A DNA stretch of 64,000 nucleotides from Chryseobacterium joostei (GTDB lineage: Bacteria; Bacteroidota; Bacteroidia; Flavobacteriales; Weeksellaceae). Made by a program: the position numbers and the translations under genes. A model generated the notes under the pieces. It searched no databases, had not been told where the DNA came from, and saw only the letters and a list, made by a program, of their open reading frames with translations. This document shows, one piece after another, positions 53,015 through 62,026 of this stretch (positions are counted from its first letter, which is position 1; every line of letters begins with the position of its first letter). The stretch covers positions 930,001 through 994,000 of the forward strand of contig NZ_CP033926.1 of assembly GCF_003815775.1 (NCBI RefSeq), read 5' to 3'.

Positions 53015-54574
53015 ATGATAAAGAGCAACCTAATTATACAACATAAAAGATTTTTGTTTATTTTTTTACTGTTTATTTTTTCTCAACATATTTCAGCACA
53101 AAATGAACAAGGGACAGGTTATCCGTATTTTGTAAGCTTCACACAAGGATTACAGCCGCAAGAGGCGTATAAAGTATCCACAAGTGGGGTTCAGAATGAT
53201 GCAACCTTTACTACCGATGGATTACGATTAACCCGAAATGTTAACAACACTTCCGGAGGAGTGATATTGGCTGATAAAATATTTAAAAGCAACCAAGGAA
53301 TTAAGTTTGAATTTGAATATGCAATTTATGGTGGAGACTCCAATGGTGGAGATGGTATATCTATATTTTTAGTAGATGGATCAATTCCTAAAGATCAACT
53401 TAACCTTGGATACTTTGGAGGAGGACTAGGCTATACTTTTGTTCTGAGAAACTCAAACCAAGGAGGAAATCTTGAGGGATTAAGAGGCGCCTATCTAGGA
53501 ATAGGGCTGGATGAATTTGGAAATTTTAAAACCAGATTCCGCCAGGGAGACAGGACTAGAAATGGACTTTCTGATGTATCAATTGCGAATTGGCGAAGTA
53601 ATGTAACTTTAAGAGGAAAGCGTGGCAATCAGTACCTGTCATCTTCTGAGCCTGCAGGATACAATGGTTATCCATTACTTTACAGTACGGCAACCAATAC
53701 AGCGCCCTCAAGTAGTAATCGTTCGGTATATCTGGATGTTCAAACAGGGAAACATGTTGCTGCTCAAAATCCAAACTTTAATCAATTTATCATGGAGAGT
53801 GGTGGAACTACAATTCCTAAAGATGACAACGATGCCAGATACCGTAAAGCATTTGTAACACTAGTTCCTAATCCATCGGGAGGTTATAATGTAACCTTAG
53901 AAATACAACATGGAAATGTTAAGGAAAAGATTATTGATAATTATTATTATCCCACATCTTTAAAATATACGGAAAATGCAACACAAACTAATCAGGTAAG
54001 AACGTTGGATACTTCTCCTCCTGCAACTTTTAGAATTGGTTTTGCTGCGTCAACCGGGGATGCTAAAAACATACATTTATTAAAAAATCTAGGAGTCAGC
54101 AAGCCTTATGCCGCTGAAGTAACGGATGATTTATTTGCAGGATGTCCAAAAATAAAATCGATGTACGCTCCTTTACTTAATGATGCTGCTTATTCTTCCA
54201 TCAATGGTCAAAACCCGCCAACTGCTTCTTATGATAATATTGATTTTAAATCATTCCGATTTTTGGATATCAATGGAAGTGTGATTCCCAATATAGTAAA
54301 CAATGTTTACACCAACAGTGAGGGAACATGGACATATTACCCATCTACAGGGAAAGTTTCTTTCAGACCTGCTAATGGATTTACAGGAATCGCTAAAATA
54401 AGATACGATATCAAAGGGGGTGGTAGAAATGGAACTGAAAGTCCTTATAACAATGAAGATTACAGGTCAATGCCTGCATTGATACAAGTAAATATCTCAA
54501 ACTCCAATAATTGCAGCAAGCCTTGTGTTATTTCTAATAAAAATGTAACGCAAAAGATAGATTATCCTCGTTAA
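53015..54574 (+). CDS. L-type lectin-like surface protein with CshA-type repeat
   Basis: A 519-aa exported protein. The signal region is FLFIFLLFIFSQHISAQ. A legume-lectin-like domain spans about 50-370 (SNGGDGISIFLVDGS, YLGIGLDEFGNF, ATFRIGFAASTGDAKNIH), which suggests sugar binding. A CshA-fibril-like unit follows (about 385-480: EGTWTYYPSTGKVSFRPANG). It ends at IDYPR, without the T9SS C-terminal domain expected for such adhesins. It may be anchored by another route, act with the 7-bp upstream partner, or be shortened. It ends at a strong terminator. Confidence 0.83.
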   Translation: MIKSNLIIQHKRFLFIFLLFIFSQHISAQNEQGTGYPYFVSFTQGLQPQEAYKVSTSGVQNDATFTTDGLRLTRNVNNTSGGVILADKIFKSNQGIKFEFEYAIYGGDSNGGDGISIFLVDGSIPKDQLNLGYFGGGLGYTFVLRNSNQGGNLEGLRGAYLGIGLDEFGNFKTRFRQGDRTRNGLSDVSIANWRSNVTLRGKRGNQYLSSSEPAGYNGYPLLYSTATNTAPSSSNRSVYLDVQTGKHVAAQNPNFNQFIMESGGTTIPKDDNDARYRKAFVTLVPNPSGGYNVTLEIQHGNVKEKIIDNYYYPTSLKYTENATQTNQVRTLDTSPPATFRIGFAASTGDAKNIHLLKNLGVSKPYAAEVTDDLFAGCPKIKSMYAPLLNDAAYSSINGQNPPTASYDNIDFKSFRFLDINGSVIPNIVNNVYTNSEGTWTYYPSTGKVSFRPANGFTGIAKIRYDIKGGGRNGTESPYNNEDYRSMPALIQVNISNSNNCSKPCVISNKNVTQKIDYPR

Positions 54575-54614
54575 TACCAACCGGATAATACTAAAACATA
54601 AAAATTAAATGTAT

Positions 54615-54643
54615 AAAACCAGCTCTTTAAAGGCTGGTTTTTT
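54615..54643 (+). terminator. Terminator of lectin-like gene
   Basis: AACCAGC and GCTGGTT arms with a 9-nt loop, then T-run (GGTTTTTTT). Confidence 0.85.
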
Positions 54644-54665
54644 TGTATTAATAAATGCTATAAAA

Positions 54666-55637
54666 TCAATGCATCTTCTTTTTAATAAAATACTGAACTG
54701 CGTCTTCTATGGCATTATCAATGGATTGATACTGAATACCAAGTTTCTCTACTGATTTTTGATTGGAATAATAGTTACAGATCTGGAGTGCATTCATATT
54801 GGAAGTACTAAGCCCTGTTTTTACTTTCAACATCCTCAAACCATCTCCTATCAACCCAAGAAGACTCAAAACTCTATTAGGAATCGGGATCATCATGGGA
54901 TTCTGCCCTGTAATCCTGTTTACTTTTTTGAAAAAATCCCTATAGCTTAAGTTTTCGCTGGCCAATAGATATATTTCACCATTGTTTCCCTTATCTATAG
55001 CAACTACTACTCCATTGGCGGCATCTTCTACATGAACAAAGTTCTTTCCCCCTTTCGGATAGAAGACCAACTTCTTTTTCCAGGCCCAAAAGATTAGTTT
55101 TCCGGAGCTTGGTTTGGTATCGTAAGCTCCAATCATAAAAGTTGGATTCAGAATGATAACATCAATTTTCTTATGATTCTGTAAAAGAAAATTTTCAGCT
55201 TCAAGTTTACTTTGAGCATAAAAGGTTTTTGTGAAAGGATACTTTTGCTCTTTATCTTCATTCCCCAGTTGTTTTTCATCTCCATAGCCTAATGTATTGG
55301 CAGAACTTATAAACAAGAATCTTTTTACTCCGCAGGCCGCTGCCTGAGTGATTAAATTTGCTGTCATTTCATAGTTTACTTTTCTGTAATCATCGTAACT
55401 GAGCAAATTTTGTCGCGTTTCTGCAGCAATATGAATCACGCAGTCAGTTTCCTTAAGAAATGTGGAAAGATCGGATGAAAAGTCTGTTTCTACCAGTTTC
55501 AGGTTTTCATTTTCTTCGCCCAAATAGTTGCTTTTCTTGCGCACCAGAGCAATAACAGTATAACCATCTTTTAATAATTTAATAATAACATTGGTTCCCA
55601 GAAGTCCAGTAGCTCCGGTTACAAAAACGTTTTTCAT
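54666..55637 (-). CDS. NAD(P)-dependent epimerase/dehydratase (extended SDR, dihydroflavonol reductase-like)
   Basis: A Rossmann-fold oxidoreductase of 323 aa. The cofactor motif is FVTGATGLLGTNVIIKLL at the N-terminus. The catalytic Tyr-Lys is in TFYAQSKLEAE, with the preceding Ser in FLFISSANTLGYGD. This resembles the dihydroflavonol-4-reductase/3-beta-HSD branch; the substrate is unknown. A longer frame starts at 55688, but MKNVFVTGATG at 55637 overlaps the previous stop by 4 nt (ATGA), indicating translational coupling with the SDR gene. Confidence 0.9.
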   Translation of the reverse strand: MKNVFVTGATGLLGTNVIIKLLKDGYTVIALVRKKSNYLGEENENLKLVETDFSSDLSTFLKETDCVIHIAAETRQNLLSYDDYRKVNYEMTANLITQAAACGVKRFLFISSANTLGYGDEKQLGNEDKEQKYPFTKTFYAQSKLEAENFLLQNHKKIDVIILNPTFMIGAYDTKPSSGKLIFWAWKKKLVFYPKGGKNFVHVEDAANGVVVAIDKGNNGEIYLLASENLSYRDFFKKVNRITGQNPMMIPIPNRVLSLLGLIGDGLRMLKVKTGLSTSNMNALQICNYYSNQKSVEKLGIQYQSIDNAIEDAVQYFIKKKMH

Positions 55638-56419
55638 GCTTCGATCTCTCTTTTTATGGCTTGGGTCATCAATGGAAGCTTGATCCATATCGGGACAATC
55701 TTCATCACCAGCCAGCTTATTGGGTTCACCATAATTACGGAATCTTTTTTAAATAACTGCTGAATGCATCGGGAAGCTACTTTATCAGGGTTTAAAAGTG
55801 TCATTTTGCCCCAGAAACCTTGCTTTTCAATTCTTTTACAGACATCAGCATTGGTTTTCATAGCTCCGGGGTTTACAACACTTACAAAAACATTGGTATC
55901 TTTTAATTCTTCATGTAATCCTCTTGAAAATGAATGGATAAAGGTTTTTGTTGCAGGATAAACTGTCTTGAAGCCAATGGGAGAAAAGGCCGCCATACTA
56001 GAAACGTTTAAAATATAAGCTTTGGGCTGTCTTAACAGATTGGGCAGAAGTTGATGCGTAATAAGCGAGGTTGCTGCTACGTTGACCTGAAGAATTGTAT
56101 TGATATAATCTGAGCTTGCTTCTGTAAATCTTTTGGTTCCACCAAGCCCTGCGTTATTGATCAAAATATGGATATTGAAAGATGAATTAAGCCATTCTGT
56201 GAGCTTTAATACATTTTCATTGACGGAAAGGTCTACTTCATAATAGTGTGCCTTTATTTGATATTTTTCTTCAAGCTGTTGGGAAAGTTCTTTTAGATTC
56301 TGGTTCGGAAGACTTACCAAAATGACATTAATGTTTTTCATTGCCAGATTTTCAGCAAATGCTTTTCCTAAGCCTTGGCTGGCTCCTGTAACTACTGCGT
56401 ACGATTCTTTGGTATCCAT
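55634..56419 (-). CDS. Classical short-chain dehydrogenase (SDR)
   Basis: An NAD(P)-dependent oxidoreductase of 261 aa. The cofactor site is TGASQGLGKAFAENLA, NNAGLGG supports the fold, and the catalytic Ser and Tyr-x3-Lys lie in NVSSMAAF and YPATKTFIHSF. The C-terminus has a hydrophobic segment (ISWLVMKIVPIWIKLPLM) that may touch the membrane. It is coupled to the extended SDR by a 4-nt overlap, so the two likely act in sequence on a lipid-like substrate. The AraC-type regulator downstream on the same strand may control them. Confidence 0.91.
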   Translation of the reverse strand: MDTKESYAVVTGASQGLGKAFAENLAMKNINVILVSLPNQNLKELSQQLEEKYQIKAHYYEVDLSVNENVLKLTEWLNSSFNIHILINNAGLGGTKRFTEASSDYINTILQVNVAATSLITHQLLPNLLRQPKAYILNVSSMAAFSPIGFKTVYPATKTFIHSFSRGLHEELKDTNVFVSVVNPGAMKTNADVCKRIEKQGFWGKMTLLNPDKVASRCIQQLFKKDSVIMVNPISWLVMKIVPIWIKLPLMTQAIKREIEA

Positions 56420-56578
56420 AAGATTAAATTTTACGGTACAAAGCTATCGTAGGAATACCCTTTTAATGTTCCGAATTATCTGAGCGAACCTATTTTAAAT
56501 CAAAAAACAAAAGCCCACAACTTATTAAAATTCAATATTTTAAATACAATTTGAAAGTAAAACTTTATAAATCGGAAC

Positions 56579-57667
56579 CTATTTTTTGAACTCGGAAGGA
56601 GTTTGTCCGGTCAGTTTTTTGAAAGTTGTATTGAATGAGGTTTTGGAATTGAATCCTGATTCATAGGCAACCCCTAAAATTGATAATTTGCTGTCCGTTT
56701 CCTTTAAAAGTTTTTTGGCATATTCTACCCTAAATTCATTGATGTACTGGAAAAAGTTCTTTCCGAAACCGGTATTAATTACATAGGATAAATGATGAGT
56801 GGAAACAGATAGCATTTCAGCCAGTTTAATAAGGTTCAGCTCACTGTCCAGATAAGGTTTTTGGGTGTTCATTATCATTTCCAACTGAGATTTAATTTTT
56901 AGCAGTTCCTCATCAGAAATCAATTTTCTTTTTACGTCTTCTGAATCTGAATCTTCATTAATGGAAATGAGCTCTTCCCGTTGTTTTTCTTCCAAGGGAT
57001 AAATCTCTTTTTCTTTCAGGGAATAGTAGCCAACACAGTATATAACAAGTAAAAAAACTGTATTGATAAAGAAGTTCAATGATTTTGGATCATAAAACAG
57101 GTTATAAATTACATAGATAATGTTCACGGCAAAAAGCACCAGAATAATATACTCAAGCCAGTTAAGATCAATTCCTTCTGTATTGGAGGAGAACTGTTGA
57201 ATTTTTCGTTGATGTTTTCTGATGATAATGTAGGAAAGCCCTGTATAAAATAATGCCTGAACTAAAATAAGGATGATAGCCAAGGATTCAAACGGATTCT
57301 TGTACCCAAGTCTTACTAATACAAGGCAAGCTAAAAATGCTGCCGGCAACAGTAGAAATTTAAAATCTGTTATTTTAAACCTAAAGGACGGGTTCGTATA
57401 GAATAATACACTTAGGTAGAAAAAAATCGGGGTCAGATATTGTATAGATCTTATCAGAAAAAGGGAATGAAATTCAATAACTGAACCGGTAATCAGGAAA
57501 AGCACCTCGTCCATCCAAAATGTGGACCAGAGGAAAAGAAAGACTCCAAACCAAAAATTAGCTTTTTTATTAACTTTTAAAGGGTTGGCTAGCTTTAATA
57601 AAGAAAGCAAAACCAATGAACCATAGATAAGTATCACGATGAAACTATTAAATTCTGATGTGTTCAT
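56579..57667 (-). CDS. Membrane-bound AraC-family regulator
   Basis: A 362-aa protein with about seven N-terminal membrane helices (about 10-230, e.g. FIVILIYGSLVLLSLLKLA and FINTVFLLVIYCVGYYSL) and a C-terminal AraC double helix-turn-helix (about 255-360). The latter has LAEMLSVSTHHLSYVINTGF and VAYESGFNSKTSFNTTFKKL with the usual TGQTPSEF end. A short acidic linker joins the two parts. Such fusions probably sense a membrane or external signal and control nearby genes. It lies 159 bp after the SDR gene start and 30 bp after the rhomboid stop. Confidence 0.9.
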   Translation of the reverse strand: MNTSEFNSFIVILIYGSLVLLSLLKLANPLKVNKKANFWFGVFLFLWSTFWMDEVLFLITGSVIEFHSLFLIRSIQYLTPIFFYLSVLFYTNPSFRFKITDFKFLLLPAAFLACLVLVRLGYKNPFESLAIILILVQALFYTGLSYIIIRKHQRKIQQFSSNTEGIDLNWLEYIILVLFAVNIIYVIYNLFYDPKSLNFFINTVFLLVIYCVGYYSLKEKEIYPLEEKQREELISINEDSDSEDVKRKLISDEELLKIKSQLEMIMNTQKPYLDSELNLIKLAEMLSVSTHHLSYVINTGFGKNFFQYINEFRVEYAKKLLKETDSKLSILGVAYESGFNSKTSFNTTFKKLTGQTPSEFKK

Positions 57668-57697
57668 TGGTTTTGATATTTTAATTAGAAATAGTTT

Positions 57698-58339
57698 TTA
57701 TCCTATTCGTTTCCTGACAAAGATCTGATAACCCAAATAAATTAATGGAAGCGACATTACGCCCAGATAGAACAAATTGCTCATTGCCAGCTGCGGATGC
57801 ATTGCTACAGAGTAAACAAGCCCAAAAAAGGCACCTCCAAGGTGAGCTGCATGCCCAAGGTTATCCCATTGCTTAGGATTCAGCATCATATATACTGAAT
57901 ATCCGAAATAAAGAGTTCCAAACAGCCATCCCGGTAAAAAGTTGACACTAATTTCACTTGGGGCCATTGCTATGGAAGCAAAAATAATACCCGAAACAGC
58001 TCCTGAGGCTCCGATTGCGGAATACCAAGGTTGCTTTTGATAAATCTGTAAGCTAAATAGATTCCCCAGAATCATTGATCCAAAGTAAATGATTAAAAAT
58101 CCTATCTCTCCAAAAAAATGGATCACCACTCCCTGAAAGAAATATAGTGAAAGCATATTGAAAAATAAATGCATAAAGTCTGCATGCAAAAATGCAGAAC
58201 TAATTAATCTTATATATTCTTTTTTGTTGGCAATTGCCCCAACATTGAATTTATATTTTTCAAATAAACTGGTATTGTTGAATCCCATGTAACTAAAGAT
58301 ACATGTGATTGCTATGATAATTAAAACTACTATACTCAT
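57698..58339 (-). CDS. Rhomboid-family intramembrane serine protease
   Basis: A membrane protein of 213 aa with six helices. The catalytic serine is in GASGAVSG (Ser112) and the catalytic histidine is in GHAAHLGGAFFG (His166). The oxyanion-side LHADFMHLFFNM, with His and Asn in the second helix, is also conserved. Substrates of bacterial rhomboids are seldom known. It is 10 bp after the lipoprotein gene and seems to be the end of the parE operon. Confidence 0.93.
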   Translation of the reverse strand: MSIVVLIIIAITCIFSYMGFNNTSLFEKYKFNVGAIANKKEYIRLISSAFLHADFMHLFFNMLSLYFFQGVVIHFFGEIGFLIIYFGSMILGNLFSLQIYQKQPWYSAIGASGAVSGIIFASIAMAPSEISVNFLPGWLFGTLYFGYSVYMMLNPKQWDNLGHAAHLGGAFFGLVYSVAMHPQLAMSNLFYLGVMSLPLIYLGYQIFVRKRIG

Positions 58340-58349
58340 CTGGTATTTT

Positions 58350-58910
58350 TTATTTTATTTTTTGAATGGGAAGCTTTTTAATGATACCGTTTTCGGAAGG
58401 AATCATCCTCGATTTGATGTAAAACTTGTTATCTTTTTCATACAAGAAATAATCTTTCTCTATACCTCTTCCGTCTCCAGTCTCAACTTCCGGTAAAAAC
58501 TTAATTTTGGTATTGATATTATCTGCTTTACCAAAACTTCCAAATACACTGATGGTATCACTATTCTTTTCATTAGGAGCTTCCCACCAAATCCAAAGAT
58601 TGTTGAATTCCGGATCATCCAGTTTCAACTTTACTTTAATAACAGCATTTCCTTCTCCTGCATAATCTTTGTATTCAAGAAAATACGCTCCTTTCCATTT
58701 TTTAAAACTGTTAGGATCTACCACCTCATAATCCAAATCGCTTTTTCTCACTTCATCTTCGTCTTCTTTATCTTCCTGAATACTATCATGAGTATCAGTA
58801 GCTAACTTTGATTTTGTAGTGACAACCTTTGTAACTACTGTTTTCTTTTCTTTGCATGAAAAGCTAAGTAAAGCAATCAGCAACAGGGTAGAAAATGTAT
58901 ATTTCTTCAT
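58350..58910 (-). CDS. Lipoprotein, unknown
   Basis: A 186-aa exported lipoprotein with signal TFSTLLLIALLSFSC (lipobox LSFSC). An acidic, low-complexity linker follows (about 45-65), then a beta-rich domain (about 70-186) with WKGAYFLEYKDYAGEG and FNNLWIWWEAPNEKNSDTIS. No catalytic motif was found. The frame is open to 59018 within the parC end, but MKKYTF at 58910 starts the signal peptide. It lies 16 bp after parC and 10 bp before the rhomboid gene. Confidence 0.82.
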   Translation of the reverse strand: MKKYTFSTLLLIALLSFSCKEKKTVVTKVVTTKSKLATDTHDSIQEDKEDEDEVRKSDLDYEVVDPNSFKKWKGAYFLEYKDYAGEGNAVIKVKLKLDDPEFNNLWIWWEAPNEKNSDTISVFGSFGKADNINTKIKFLPEVETGDGRGIEKDYFLYEKDNKFYIKSRMIPSENGIIKKLPIQKIK

Positions 58911-58926
58911 GGATTGAGATGGGTTT

Positions 58927-61518
58927 TTATTCCGTTTCGCTATCTCCCTCTCCCTGGAACAAATTTCCGATGATCCCCCCATCTTCATCCATATCACCTG
59001 TTTGTTCCGGTTCTTCATAGACTTCCGGTTCTTCTTCTACAGGTTCCGGAATCGTAATATTAATGGCCTTTACCTTGAATTTTGTAAACTGGTTTCCTAT
59101 GGCCTTTATCCCTTTTACCGCAATAAATTCATCTATATTTATGGTTTCCGGATCACGTTCTTTCCCTTTATCTTTTGCAAAAATTATTTCTGCAGTAACG
59201 TTATTGGCAATAATCACATTTTCTATGAATGATTTTGGATGTTCAGACGGCATAAAGGTTTGTAAGTTAACCGTATTTTCCAAAAGGAATCTCTTGATAA
59301 AGTAAATATCCTTTTCCCCATCGTAATAAATACAGGTAATGGGCTGTGATGGTCTCCATTTTTCAAGAACCAGATATTCATCATCAAAACGGTTTCCTAA
59401 ATCAAATGAAACCAGCTTTACTTCACCATTCGTATTAATGGTCAATATCTTGTCATCTCCTTTAAAGCTTCCTAATAATGTTCCTCTTGCATCAGCATTC
59501 AGTCTTCTTACAGTATCATCAAACCAGATTCTTCTCGGAGCGAGTGTAGAAACACCCTCTTCTTTCATATCGACTTTCTTCACAGCATATTTGGTCACCA
59601 GATTTCCTTTAGAATCACGCCCTTTAATGGCAAGCTCGGAGAAATTGATCTCCATTTTATTCTTTCTGATTCTTGGGTTTGGCTTTAAAAGTACAGTTAC
59701 TGTTTCCGCTTCTCCATTAGGATTAGCTGAAAAATACAATGTTTCTGAACCTTTCTTATCAGAAGCCAAAGGATAGTCTGTATTTCTGGTGACTCCTGTT
59801 ACAGAGAAACGCTTCATGTAAAACGGACCTTCTCTTCCCTCGCGGTAGATCATGTTATAAACCGTTCTCTTGTCGTTTTTCTTCCAAACAGCAACGTGAA
59901 GAATATCTTTTCCAATAAATGTTTTGGCCTCCACTTTTACCACCTTCATGCTACCGTCTTTTCGGAAAGTAATGATATCATCAATATCCGAACAGTCGAA
60001 TAAATATTGATCTTTTTTCAATGAGGTTCCGATAAAGCCCTCTTCAAAGTTCGCATAGAACTTCTCATTGGCAACAGCAACCTTAGTAGCATCAATGGTA
60101 TCAAAAATTCTAAGCTCGGTTTTTCTTTGCTTGTCTTTTCCGTATTTCTTCTGAATATTTAAATAATAATCAATAGCATACGTGATCAGGTTGGCAAGAT
60201 GGTGTTTTACCTGCTCTATTTTGCCCTCAAGAGAGGCAATGTTTTCTTTAAATTTATCTAAATCGAATCTTGAAATTCTCTTGATTCTGATTTCTGTTAA
60301 TCTTAGGATATCTTCTTCTGTAACCGCTCGTAAAAGATGTCCGGTATGAGGTTTCAATCCGGCATCAATTGTTTTTAAGACATCTTCCCAGGTTTTCACT
60401 TCTTCGATATCATGGTAAATTCTGTTTTCGATGAAGATTCTTTCCAAGGATGAAAAATGCCAGCTTTCCTGAAGTTCGTGAAGTTCTATTTCAAGTTCTT
60501 TTTCCAACAATGAAACGGTATGATCCGTATTCATTCTCAAAATCTCCGAAACGTTCAGGAACATAGGTTTGTCTCCTACAATTACACAAGCATTCGGAGA
60601 AATGGTTACCTGACAGTCGGTAAATGCATATAAAGCATCAATCGTCTTATCCGGAGAAACATCATTATGAATATGAACCAGAATTTCTACTTTATCAGAA
60701 GTATTATCCTCAATCTTTTTGATCTTGATCTTACCTCTCTCATTGGCCTTTAAAATAGAGTCAATAAGATCACTTGTTGTTTTGGAATAGGGAAGCTCTG
60801 AAATCACCAGAAGATGTTTATCTGTCTGGGTAATTTTTGCTCTGGCTCTTACTTTTCCTCCTCTGTGACCATCATTATATTCAGAAACATCAAGATATCC
60901 GGCTGTTAAAAAGTCCGGATACAGCTCAAATTTCTTTCCTTTTAAATAGGCTACAGATGCATTGATCAGTTCATTGAAGTTATGTGGAAGTATCTTGGTG
61001 GAAAGTCCTACCCCAATTCCTTCTACCCCTTGGGTAAGAAGCAATGGAAACTTAACCGGAAGATCAATGGGTTCATTATTTCTTCCGTCATAGGACTTCG
61101 TCCATTCGGTTGTTTTAGGATTGAATACTACTTCCAGAGCGAAAGGCGTCAATCTGGCCTCAATATATCTTGCTGCCGCTGCAGAGTCTCCTGTATAGAT
61201 ATTCCCCCAGTTACCCTGAGTATCTATCAACAGTTCTTTCTGACCGATCTGTACCATGGCATCTGTAATGGACGCATCACCGTGAGGGTGATACTTCATG
61301 GTATTTCCCACGATATTGGCCACCTTATTGTAACGGCCATCCTCCAGTTCCCGCATAGAGTGCATGATTCTTCGCTGCACAGGCTTCAACCCATCATATA
61401 CGGAAGGAATAGCCCTATCCAGAATTACATAGGAAGCATAATCCAGAAACCAATCTTTATAAAGACCGGAAACTTTCTTTAAGCTTTCACCCTCATGCGA
61501 ATATTCTTCTGTCGTCAT
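58927..61518 (-). CDS. parC: DNA topoisomerase IV subunit A (Bacteroidota type)
   Basis: DNA-cleaving subunit of topoisomerase IV, 863 aa, which decatenates daughter chromosomes. The winged-helix/tower region contains LKPVQRRIMHSM. The catalytic tyrosine is Tyr118 in AARYIEARLTPFA. The quinolone-resistance region reads YHPHGDASITDAMVQ: the position of E. coli Ser80 is Ala82 and that of Glu84 is Asp86. The C-terminal domain (about 500-820) is followed by an acidic, Glu/Pro-rich tail. It is separated from parE by a small membrane protein gene and lies 8 bp after it. Confidence 0.94.
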   Translation of the reverse strand: MTTEEYSHEGESLKKVSGLYKDWFLDYASYVILDRAIPSVYDGLKPVQRRIMHSMRELEDGRYNKVANIVGNTMKYHPHGDASITDAMVQIGQKELLIDTQGNWGNIYTGDSAAAARYIEARLTPFALEVVFNPKTTEWTKSYDGRNNEPIDLPVKFPLLLTQGVEGIGVGLSTKILPHNFNELINASVAYLKGKKFELYPDFLTAGYLDVSEYNDGHRGGKVRARAKITQTDKHLLVISELPYSKTTSDLIDSILKANERGKIKIKKIEDNTSDKVEILVHIHNDVSPDKTIDALYAFTDCQVTISPNACVIVGDKPMFLNVSEILRMNTDHTVSLLEKELEIELHELQESWHFSSLERIFIENRIYHDIEEVKTWEDVLKTIDAGLKPHTGHLLRAVTEEDILRLTEIRIKRISRFDLDKFKENIASLEGKIEQVKHHLANLITYAIDYYLNIQKKYGKDKQRKTELRIFDTIDATKVAVANEKFYANFEEGFIGTSLKKDQYLFDCSDIDDIITFRKDGSMKVVKVEAKTFIGKDILHVAVWKKNDKRTVYNMIYREGREGPFYMKRFSVTGVTRNTDYPLASDKKGSETLYFSANPNGEAETVTVLLKPNPRIRKNKMEINFSELAIKGRDSKGNLVTKYAVKKVDMKEEGVSTLAPRRIWFDDTVRRLNADARGTLLGSFKGDDKILTINTNGEVKLVSFDLGNRFDDEYLVLEKWRPSQPITCIYYDGEKDIYFIKRFLLENTVNLQTFMPSEHPKSFIENVIIANNVTAEIIFAKDKGKERDPETINIDEFIAVKGIKAIGNQFTKFKVKAINITIPEPVEEEPEVYEEPEQTGDMDEDGGIIGNLFQGEGDSETE

Positions 61519-61526
61519 CTGTTATA

Positions 61527-62003
61527 TTAATCTTTTTTCTCCTTATTAGCTTTCACTACTTTATTCAGAGAGAGTTTTAAATCATTTACTTCTTTTCTGC
61601 TCAAGTAAGAAATCTGGTATTTCAGTATGGTGGAACCACTATTCTTACTTGAAAGTGTAATGTATAATCTTTTGATAAAGAAAATAGTGACTACATCATA
61701 TTTTATCAGTTTATATTTTGGAAATTCATCATGAAGAGGAGAATTTAAAAAAGGAATTATATTTCTATTTTTAAAATTCAATGCTTCTCCATCGCTATCA
61801 TATTCGAAGATCTGTCTTCCACTAAGGTAAAAAACAATCAGCATTAATACAGGTATGATAATGAGCAAATAACTCTCATCTCCCAATACATTAAATCTAT
61901 ATTTATTAGCCAGAAACCCAAGTATTCCAAATACTACCATCATGAGTAGCAGGGTACTTAAAGAATTATAAATTGATATTTTATTACGGTTACTTAGTCT
62001 CAT
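61527..62003 (-). CDS. Small two-helix membrane protein between parE and parC
   Basis: A 158-aa protein with two membrane segments near the N-terminus (about 14-30: LSTLLLMMVVFGILGFLA, and about 42-60: SYLLIIIPVLMLIVFYL). The cytoplasmic, basic C-terminal part is beta-rich and ends in a Lys-rich helix (VNDLKLSLNKVVKANKEK), like a PH-like domain of unknown role. It sits 23 bp after parE and 8 bp before parC, so it is cotranscribed with both. The family is not recognised. Confidence 0.8.
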   Translation of the reverse strand: MRLSNRNKISIYNSLSTLLLMMVVFGILGFLANKYRFNVLGDESYLLIIIPVLMLIVFYLSGRQIFEYDSDGEALNFKNRNIIPFLNSPLHDEFPKYKLIKYDVVTIFFIKRLYITLSSKNSGSTILKYQISYLSRKEVNDLKLSLNKVVKANKEKKD

Positions 62004-62026
62004 TTGATTCTTATGTTGTCACCAGT

